Source: Porogramme epimiltina (Eukaryota > Basidiomycota > Agaricomycetes > Polyporales > Polyporaceae). Taken from it: a stretch of DNA of 10,844 bases. The stretch lies in NCBI GenBank assembly GCA_900155495.1, contig FTLJ01001100.1, positions 1 through 10,844 on the forward strand. The letters run 5' to 3'. The notes below the pieces were generated by a model. It did not search any database and was not told the DNA's origin. It worked only from the letters and a program-made list of their open reading frames with translations. Made by a program: the position numbers and the translations under genes. Below are positions 1 through 7,619 of this stretch, in pieces (position 1 is the first letter of the stretch; every line of letters starts with the position of its first letter).

Positions 1-72
1 ATTCCATCTCTGTGCGTTGGCGGCCCCATCAGCCCGCCACCCCCGCCACGTTGGTGGTGGCATGGCGGGCCG

Positions 73-96
73 CCCGCCCGCCCCCGCCCGTCGCCC
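73..96 (-). other. C-tract cluster, potential G-quadruplex on the minus strand
   Basis: Five runs of three or more C occur at 73-75, 77-79, 81-85, 87-89 and 94-96, separated by 1, 1, 1 and 4 bases. The minus strand therefore carries G3+ runs with very short loops, matching the usual quadruplex rule; the plus strand could form an i-motif. Formation in the cell is inferred only. Confidence 0.5.
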
Positions 97-250
97 GCCG
101 CTGCCCAAACTTTGGCAAGAGAGTTTGCGCCTCCGCCCGGAATCCTCTTCGGGGTACGCTGTGATGGGAGAGCAGGATGCCCGCATCGCACCGCAGTGGC
201 GTGTAGCGCCCTGAGCCCCCCATCATGGTGGATAGAAGGCTCGAAGCACG

Positions 251-268
251 CCCCCCCGCCCCACCCCC
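251..268 (-). other. Second C-tract cluster, potential G-quadruplex on the minus strand
   Basis: Runs of seven, four and five C are separated by single G and A bases. The seven-base run can supply two G3 tracts on the minus strand, so four tracts with one-base loops are possible. It lies about 150 bases from a similar cluster at 73-96. Confidence 0.4.
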
Positions 269-1290
269 AGAACCATGGCGGCAAACGGTACGCGTTCGGA
301 AACTCACCTGGCGTGTCGGGGCTGTGCGCGGACGGGAGGCGACTGGGCCACAGTAGCGCGTTTCTTTGGCAGGGAAGAGTACATCGGGCTCCCCACGTCC
401 GACAACAACGTCCGTGGGCGCAACGGCCAGTTGGCATTGCGAAGCAGCTCGCCGTGCCCGACCCATCCCGCGGGGCGGCACGGCGACGGGCTTCCAAAAA
501 GCCAGTTCATGATGGCTGAGCCGGGGTGCGCCGCGGACTCACAAGAGCGGACTCTTGCGGTCGGCGCGAAGCCCTGTCGCCTCATTGCTCCTGTGGCGTC
601 CGGCAGCTGTGTGGGAACGGGGTGGGAATGGTGGGCATTTGTGTGCACCAGGGTGTACCACGCCGGGAGGGCGACAAGGGGGCGGCGGCGTCCTAGGGCG
701 GTTTGATAACCGTCAATGAGGCGGCGGCGGAGGGAGGGGTCGGCCTGCGCCCGTCTGTCGTCGCGTCGCTGTAGGTGGGCGCGGGGTGGCGTACGTATGC
801 GCGCGATGGGGGGCGATTGGCCCGATGCGCCCGCGCACGAGGCCCTGCGTGACTTGCAATCACGCGCGCGGCGCGCAGGATGCGCAGGGTCGGGCTGATT
901 TTGGCGCCATGCCCCGCCGGGACGCCTGGGACGCCTCTACTACGCGTCGCAGGAGGGGCCGCCGCCACCCGGCTGTCACTAGAAGGCGCGGACGTCGCCA
1001 TAAGACGAGGGCGACACGGTGTGGGTCGCGAAGCCCAGAACGATTACATGAAGCGTCCGATGGACGCGGTTGAAGCCTCGCCTGGCGCCTTCCCCTGCTT
1101 CGCTGGCGGCCAGAGCGCGGAGCCCACAGAGCCCCGAGGTACTAGTATCTACGCGGGAGCAGTGCGCGTCAGCATTCTGCGGTGCACGTGCAGGACATCC
1201 TCTGACTCGCCTTCGCGCCGCTGTTTGAGGCGGATCGGGGGAATGTGCTCTCAACGCCGGCGCAAGTGAGGTGAAGGTCGAGGACGATGC

Positions 1291-2340
1291 GGGCGAGCAG
1301 AGAGGGCGTCTCCCGTGATGTGCGAGATTTCCCTTTTCCGGCCAATTAAGTGGTTACCGGATCCCACGGTCCCGAATATGGCGTGCGACGATCGTTAGGC
1401 GCCTCATCGGCGGCTGTTGCTTGCTCCTCCAGTCCCCCGTGACTTGCCAGAGCACCACCATCAACATCGCAGGCCGCTGCTGCCTCCGGGACGTTCGCAG
1501 TGAAGACCCCCCTCTCGTCGGTATGTAGTCCCCCGGATGCTCCTATGAGTCGAACTGAGCGACGTCGGCGCAGCGCGAGCGTAAAGGCTGCGCTCTTCCT
1601 TATCGTCAAAAAAGGCGCATGGCTGTGCACATGCGCACCGGTGGCTCGGCGAAATCGGCCATCCCGAGGACACGTCCCGCTAGGGCTACTACGGCCGGAT
1701 GGCGCTCCGGGAGCTTGTAGTAGCAAACACCGTCGATCCGCTCCCTATTTGCGTCGATGAGTCGATGCTTATACGGACACCACTTTCCGGACAGCGCATT
1801 CAGGCCTTTCTGTAACGGCCAGGTCAGCCCCGGTGGAGAACAGTGCGGGAAAGAGGTGGGTGCAGCGTTCTGGCTTATCAGAGTCATCTTAGGGGCTAGG
1901 AAGACTGAAACCTCGCAAAATTCTAGTGTTAAAACGCGGTACGTAATACCGCATGCTGGCGCGGAGCAGAGCTCACCCGGTACTTGTTCTCGTAGAGCGC
2001 TGCTTCATGGAAATAGTGTAGATATGTAAGCGGTGTAGAAGTCCGGATAACTATACCAGCGGCCTAGAAAATACTGGGGTTCCCCGTACACCCGTCTCAG
2101 CCTTCGCCAATGGAAGGGGCCGGGATGCGTTATGCCCGCAGCGCATGACGGCCGTGGGCATTCCGGCTGGGACGCTGAGGAAGGAAGGGCCGTATTGCTT
2201 CTGCTTCCTGCGAAGGTTGCGCGTTCGATGTCATTTGCGGTTACGTCGGGCTGAGAAGTGGTACGTCGTGGACAATTTGCTAAGTGTTTGATCTTCATTT
2301 CAGCCCGTGTTTCGCGCTCACAAGGGCCACCCCCTATAGG
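1291..2340. other. Non-coding or unrecognised sequence
   Basis: Only short overlapping ORFs (up to about 126 codons) occur on both strands, with no domain I recognise and no RNA gene. Base composition is intermediate between the GC-rich left block and the more balanced sequence to the right. Confidence 0.5.
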
Positions 2341-2587
2341 ATGCATGAGGTGACTTCTCGGGCTCTGCTCGGGCGAAGGCCGTTTTCCAGTGGCGATTGT
2401 GTGTTATACAAGATGTGAGTGTTCTTTTTCCCCGTTCTACGCTAGCAACCAACTTCCCTTTCGTTTCAGCTGTCAGGAGGCGTGTGATGTCACGCGGGGG
2501 TTTGGCCCTCCGGCACGCGCACCATATGCAAGACTAAACGGTAGTATCTACCATAACTCCCCGAGGAGCTCGGTACAAGATGGTTAA
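2341..2587 (+). other. Candidate small ORF split by a fungal-type intron
   Basis: ATG at 2341 opens a frame reaching a GTGAGT donor at 2415. A CGTTTCAG acceptor ends at 2469, giving a 55 nt intron rich in pyrimidines. Joining 2341-2414 to 2470-2587 leaves one open frame of 63 residues (start MHEVTSRALLGRR, end SSVQDG) closed by TAA. Intron length and borders resemble those of the MYND gene. The peptide is unrecognised, and a GTGAGT/CAG pair at this spacing can arise by chance. Confidence 0.2.
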
Positions 2588-3221
2588 AATAATTTGCGAT
2601 GATGATGGGCCGCGTAGAACGGCCCCTCCAGACGTCCTCGGCTCCAAGATCCGCTCCAACAGATGCGTTCACGCCACTGTTGACGACGTGGCTGCGGCGT
2701 AGGCAAGATGGCCTATTAAGCATAATCATATTCTGTGGTCAGTAAGGATGGCTTACCCACGAATCTGCCATCTGGAGGATACCTTGTACTCCACTTTGAT
2801 CAACAAACCACCGTGCGTAGTAAATGTCCAGATCGGGCCAATGGTGACGTTGTGCTTCTCCGCAGGACATAGGTGCGTGACTTCGAGGCCACGCTCAAGC
2901 TGCGCAGGTGAAATTAGTTCACGGAGAGAAGGCTTCTCGGTTCTGCAATTGGAAAGTCCCAAAAGAATTAGTATAAACGCCTCTTTCCGAGTCTCCAGCG
3001 GCAAAAAATGTTACGAGAACGCAGGCTGTGTGATTTAGCGTTACACGTCTTGGCCTACGGCTCGGGTATGTGTTGAAATTTCCTTGGACTAGGACACCTT
3101 CCAGGCACGTAGCGCCGGCTTCTTGCTATACATTTGTGCTTCTCCCGATGACCGATATCGGAATCTATCAAAACGTGGAGGCGTAACGCCGAGAACAGAA
3201 GATGCTCTGTCACCGAGTACG
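2588..3221. other. Non-coding or unrecognised sequence
   Basis: Two overlapping opposite-strand ORFs (about 96 codons at 2748-3038 on + and 83 codons at 2753-3004 on -) shadow each other. Neither resembles a known protein. No RNA gene or repeat structure was seen. Confidence 0.45.
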
Positions 3222-3764
3222 ATGGCCTCTACGCCTCGTGAATCTGGAGCACAAAGGCCGTCGAGGAGTCGCTGCGGTCCTGTCTTGCTCACTCACGTTA
3301 AGTCCGCACCGAGATTGTTGGGGGCTTCTGAACCATTGAAGAGCGAGGCAACGATCAGACTTAACCTGCGGTCCGCCAGCTTGTGCTCACACCCTGTGCC
3401 GAGGGTCGTGCCCGCAGACGGGGGAGGACGTCGGCTTCGGTTAGGCTATGCAGAGTGCTGCGTCCGCGATGGGGAGGCACCATTGATTAGTGCGTATTCT
3501 GCACCCAAGGACCTCCGGAACGCTGTGCTGTGTTCTTCTAATCACAGCCTTGATACGAAGCCTTGGCCTTTCGTGCATGCAGCCCGACATCACGGCTCTA
3601 GGGAGCTGGAAGTTGGCTGCATATCGGGCGGCCTTGATGTCGAGGAAGGCGGAAGAGAATGTGTACATGTTACGGCTTTAGTGGACCATCTTCTCGTTAA
3701 GAAGGCCAGAGACGCACCGGTTAACGGGTTCCTCGGCCTCGCCGCCGTTGGCAGTATCAAATAG
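3222..3764 (+). other. ORF of 180 codons, unrecognised, coding status uncertain
   Basis: This is the longest ATG-initiated ORF outside the MYND gene. The start (ACGATGGCC) has A at -3 and G at +4, a good eukaryotic context, and the frame is already open from 3123. The product is rich in Arg, Ser and Leu (start MASTPRESGAQRPSR, end GFLGLAAVGSIK), with no signal peptide, membrane segment or motif I know. Unrelated ORFs overlap its 3' part on the other strand (3441-3668, 3678-4097). At this base composition an ORF of this size is uncommon but possible by chance. Confidence 0.2.
3577..3642 (+). repeat. Interleaved inverted repeats (A-B-A'-B')
   Basis: ATGCAGCC (3577-3584) pairs with GGCTGCAT (3615-3622), and CGACATCA (3585-3592) pairs with TGATGTCG (3635-3642). 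The two 8-bp perfect pairs cross rather than nest, the layout of an H-type pseudoknot. No known RNA family is recognised. Confidence 0.35.
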
Positions 3765-3986
3765 CACAAAACTTACAGAGATCGCACTAAACCCTCCGTG
3801 CCGAGGCTTGCCAGACCCCTTTCTAGTTATACTCAATAAGTGGGAATAGTATGGAAGGGGTTGGCTGGGGAAGTGTGGCACCCGCCGCGGGAGCAGCCGT
3901 CGAGCCCGTGGTTGACGTTGAAGTCCGCACTTCGGCCGAACGGTGGTTGTCACGGGGAGAAGTCCCGTGACGTCATTCATTACCTG

Positions 3987-4216
3987 ATGATGTCGGCAAA
4001 CGCCGGTTTCCAGCTTCAGGCCCAGGCCCAGGCACTGCAGTGCGGTGAGTGTGCCACGACGGCTTCGGGTCGTCCCAAGCCTCACAACCAACGCCAACAG
4101 CGTGTCTCGTTTTCATTCCGACTGTCAAACCACCCCCTGTGCTCGCCCGCTCTACCTCCCCACCACCCCTTGGGCGTATCGAATCCACGCCGTTTAGCTC
4201 TCCTCGCCTGGAGTAG
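3987..4216 (+). other. Candidate small ORF split by a fungal-type intron
   Basis: Tandem ATGs at 3987 and 3990 start a frame through a Gln/Ala stretch (QLQAQAQALQ, from a repeated GGCCCA word near 4019-4034). It reaches GTGAGT at 4045, and CCAACAG ends at 4100, giving a 56 nt intron. Joining 3987-4044 to 4101-4216 gives 57 residues with a Pro-rich end and a TAG stop. Intron size matches the MYND gene introns. The product is unrecognised and the model may be chance. Confidence 0.2.
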
Positions 4217-4418
4217 TACAGCTCTCCCGCATCCGTCGGAATCGCAACCATTCAAGCTGAGTCAGAAGTTCGGGCGGAGTTTCGCTCAAAACGGTAGCGT
4301 TGCATTAACCTCGCGGATTCCCTTTGCGCGCTCAATCTCTCCACGGATAGAAGCCTGTGCGGACGGCTGTCATAGGAGGGTTATTACATCCGCTAGATTC
4401 TCAGAGGATGAATGACTC

Positions 4419-4841
4419 ATGACTGCGGCTGAGACCGAAGCATCTGCCACCCGCGAACGGGTGAGTGCCCAAGCTGATTGCGTTGGAGGCTTTCACTCAT
4501 CGCCAACAGACGTGAAAGACATCATACGTACACCCGGCCACGGAGGCTTGCTTCTTCAAGGGGTAGTCACCTCACCAGTGCGCGGCTCATCCACCCAGAT
4601 CGTTTTGAATGCTCCTAACTCCGTGTTGCAGCGCCTGTTCATGATACTCGAGACGATACATCACGGCCACCTGCCGCACAACCGTAACCCGATTCCGGTG
4701 GCTCGCTCGCCGAATACTCCTACACCGCTTCGAACCTTGCGCATCCAACCATACAGTGATCTCCGTCCTTTCGCGTCATGCTTCAACGGTGGACCCTCGC
4801 TCGCTATGGTGCAAGTCTATTGTGGAGAAGACTTTTCGTGA
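4419..4841 (+). other. ORF of 140 codons, unrecognised, coding status uncertain
   Basis: ATG-initiated frame with start MTAAETEASATRER and end VQVYCGEDFS. It has no domain, membrane segment or repeat I recognise. The start context is weak (C at -3). A GTGAGT at 4461 has an AG at 4509, but using them puts a TGA directly in frame, so only the unspliced form is open. ORFs of this length are expected about once in a window like this, so it may not be a gene. Confidence 0.15.
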
Positions 4842-5994
4842 ATATACAAATTACTCCTAAGTAGCAGTGAAATGTCAGCGTCACCCGTGAGTCTGCACCA
4901 CTCTACAGATGTTTCACATCGGTTTACAGGTACGCGGTCCACAGTCACTATTTAGGAGTTGATTGTGTCCGACTTCCTAAGATGCACAGATGAACATCTT
5001 GACATTTGATTTTAATCTTTCCTGAACGTGATATTTGGGTGTAAGAACCTTTTCGGCGCTCTGCCCGAATCCGGTTTGTTGGTTTATCATCGTACACGAG
5101 GCGTTCGGTGATGTTTACAATGAACCGAACCTTGTATCTTTGTTCTAGAGCACACTGGCTATTAGTTTTTGCTCTTCGCACGATCATTGGTTCTCCAGCA
5201 CGCGGTTTTGGGGGCCTATGTCCCATCACACTGTGAGTATCTGATACGATATGAGAGCTGTCCAACACGAGGCAACTCTTTCTTCTTAACCTACTGCACA
5301 TTGACGCGCGCGATGCCGTCTTCTTCACCTGACATGTTTAGATCTTGGATCTAGCGGTCGGTCCTGTGCCACGAACAGCTGTGTGGGGAACGATAGGGCC
5401 TGGCCTACATTCATACTGCGCCATGTGAACACTCACACCGCTGCGAAGCGTACCGCGTGAGTACCTTCGCTTCTTCCCGTATTGGGTACCTCCGCTGCCT
5501 GCTCACGGAAGAAACCCCGGTAGTGGCGTCTTTGTCTCTTGAAGCACTCTCATAGGCTCGCTGAAGACGTCATCGTGTGCTATGAAGCATGTGGTCTCCC
5601 TTAATGCTATCAACCTTATGCAATTGCGGCACTAGTAGCCCGCGGGTATGTCCTCTGAACCTTCTCGTCTATCTTCTCTCAAGGACCGTTTCACCGTATC
5701 GCGGATAGACCACCGGTATTCGCACCTGCCTTCAAGTTTTCCGACACGAACACCCCTTCTCACTTGCCGTGCTCTAAATTAAACGCGCCCAAGAGCTTTC
5801 AATTACCCATCAGGCACGTGGGATCGCTCTTCCAAAGCTGACTCGTTTCCTCGGCACCTTGAAACAGAACGCCACTCGACCCCCGACACGACCGTCATAA
5901 TGTGAGAGAGGCCACTAGGGCCAACATTATCCCGCGCTAGCACACGGCGCTGTGGTAGTATCTACTGGCTGGCCCGGGTCTACTTCGCCACCTG

Positions 5995-6013
5995 CTCCCC
6001 GAAGTTCGGGGAG
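5995..6013. repeat. GC-rich perfect inverted repeat
   Basis: CTCCCCGAAGTTCGGGGAG is symmetric around one central base (nine complementary pairs). As RNA it would form a 7-bp stem with a five-base loop. It is not followed by a T run and lies next to no recognised gene. Confidence 0.55.
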
Positions 6014-6931
6014 GTACGTATCCGGGTCCCAACTATCATCTCTGGCATATCGCTGATACCTATTTCTCCCGTTAGATATGTTGGGTGGTGGCGGCGTCGC
6101 TTAGGTGAGTTCACGTGCATTGAGCCTGTGTGCGATCGCTCAAGCCATACTCCCGGACCTCACAGTTAGATGCGTTTACAACTTAAAACGAAGCCACCAT
6201 GCGATCCAACGCGCCGTGGTGCTAGCGTCATGTTGTATACGCCCACATGCATCTGCTCTATCAAGTGGGGAAGCTGTACTCTTCACACACATCAACTGTC
6301 GTATCGACCGCCGCCAAGCCTGGTAGCAGGACCTTAAGGTACTTAGGCATCAGCACTCTTCTCCAACCTATCCACTCGGCCTCGGCGGAGAATTAGGCCT
6401 TGCTGACTCAATCGCGCCTTCAGCGGCAAGAAAGGAAAGCTAGCAAAGGCGCTACCACAGCCGACCGATGCCGACCGGCCTCTCGGAACCGAAGCCAAGG
6501 AAAGAACATGGTTCTGGTCCGCGCCGCCGCCCCTGAAGTCTCAGATGACATCACGTTGCACGTCCAACGTTCAAGCCCCAGAGTTTGGTGTGGCACAAGG
6601 TGTCACTGGTCGGACGCCGAAAACCAGGTTAGCCTGGAGTCTGGACTTTGAGTGCCGACTAGAAGCAGGAGACGGTGGAACACCACTCGCTCGGAATGGC
6701 CACGAAGAGACCTACTCCTCCCCCTTCAGTTCCGGCGGTACGTAGCTTGCACCGCTTATGTCCACGTAAAGTGTGCGTGAAAAACTTATTTGGATCTGAA
6801 GGTTCACATCCATCGCAGAACCGAAGAGCACGGAAGAGGCTCTGGGTTGCTGCTCACAGCCTTACGGACACTTGGTTCCCCGGTGCTATCTATCATCATC
6901 ATGCTCATCCTTGTTGAGAAGCGTCGGTGAG

Positions 6932-6943
6932 ATCCTGCAGGAT
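6932..6943. repeat. 12-bp perfect palindrome with a nearby half repeat
   Basis: ATCCTGCAGGAT is a perfect palindrome. Another GATCCTG follows a GATA repeat (GATAGATAGATCCTG, 6941-6955), so the GATCCTG word occurs twice within 25 bases. It could be a protein-binding site, but no gene is placed to show this. Confidence 0.4.
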
Positions 6944-7489
6944 AGATAGATCCTGTCTGAAATAGCCTGTTAGCTTCCATTTTACCCAGACAAGCATTCA
7001 ACGTGCGTTGTTGCCATGCGGACTCAATCCAAGCCTACTACCTGTCTCCTGCAGATAGACCTTTCTCTGGTTCGTGACGCCGGTGAAGGGCGGGGAGCTT
7101 CCCGCAAACTTTGAAGCCGCGTCAACGATGAACGCTGTCTGGGAAGGACACGGATCTTGTTGCCAAGGCCACCATCCCTGGAAACTAAGACCCCTTGAGT
7201 AGCAATAACTGCGTTAGCTCCTCGTTTACTAAGTAGATGTTTCGGTGTTCTGATGGCTATTGCAACTGAATCAGTCGGTTTGCGGTTTACTCGTCGCGCG
7301 TCATGGACGTCTTGGCGGATGGCCCAAAGTAAGTACAGGCCGGAAGCTCTGCCTCTATAAAGTGCAATATGGTAGAATATGATTACTGTGAGTTGCATTT
7401 GTTTACTCTAGCGCTGTAGCTTATTAGTCTCACCCCCCTAAGGGCTATGACGCAAGGCTGGTGGCGGTGACTATGTAAGCGCCCTGCGA

Positions 7490-7619
7490 TATCAAACTTT
7501 TCTTCCTACTCCTTCCTATCATTTGCAAAACATTACACTTGACCGTCTGTTACAACCTCCTCCTGTCGTTGCATAAATTTACTCAAAACATCTCTTTGGT
7601 AACGGAACAGATCTGCATC
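7490..7619 (+). promoter_or_regulatory. Pyrimidine-rich promoter/5' leader of the MYND gene
   Basis: CT-rich tracts (TTTTCTTCCTACTCCTTCC near 7498-7517, then CCTCCTCCTGTC near 7557-7568) precede an AT-rich patch (GCATAAATTTAC, 7571-7582). Pyrimidine tracts just upstream of the start codon are common in filamentous fungi, so this is the likely transcription start area. A better TATA match, TATAAAG at 7356-7362, is about 260 nt from the ATG, which would imply a long leader. No specific regulator site is recognised. Confidence 0.35.

Larger units (their letters stand above)
1..1290. other. GC-rich block without a recognisable gene
   Basis: This stretch is visibly richer in G+C than the rest, with many CpG steps and CGCC, GGCGG and CCCGCC words. 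ORFs of up to about 150 codons occur on both strands, as expected where stop codons are rare. Their translations are Arg/Ala/Pro/Gly-rich, overlap one another in several frames and match nothing I know. No tRNA, rRNA or transposon motif was seen. Composition drops noticeably after about 1290-1320. Confidence 0.6.
4842..7489. other. Long stretch without a recognisable gene
   Basis: No ORF here exceeds about 126 codons, and between 5355 and 6104 none reaches 60 codons in any frame. Translations at 4948-5328 (-), 6400-6651 (+), 6675-6917 (+) and 7024-7398 (-) match nothing I know. No tRNA B-box-like pattern, transposase, reverse transcriptase or terminal repeat was seen. It contains a GC-rich hairpin at 5995-6013, a 12-bp palindrome at 6932-6943 and a TATAAAG at 7356-7362. 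Confidence 0.5.

Noticed and set aside
4461..4509. Intron-like pair inside the 4419-4841 ORF
   Set aside because: Removing it puts TGA in frame two codons later, which shortens rather than extends the frame.
1143..5965. TAGTATCTAC word seen three times (1143, 2542, 5956), with a 12-base match between 2540-2551 and 5954-5965
   Set aside because: A few exact matches of 10-12 bases are expected by chance in 11 kb; the copies have no regular spacing or shared flanks.
6105..6165. Intron-like pair GTGAGT ... CTCACAG (61 nt)
   Set aside because: The only upstream ATG frame (6078) meets TAG exactly before the donor, so no coding exon feeds it.
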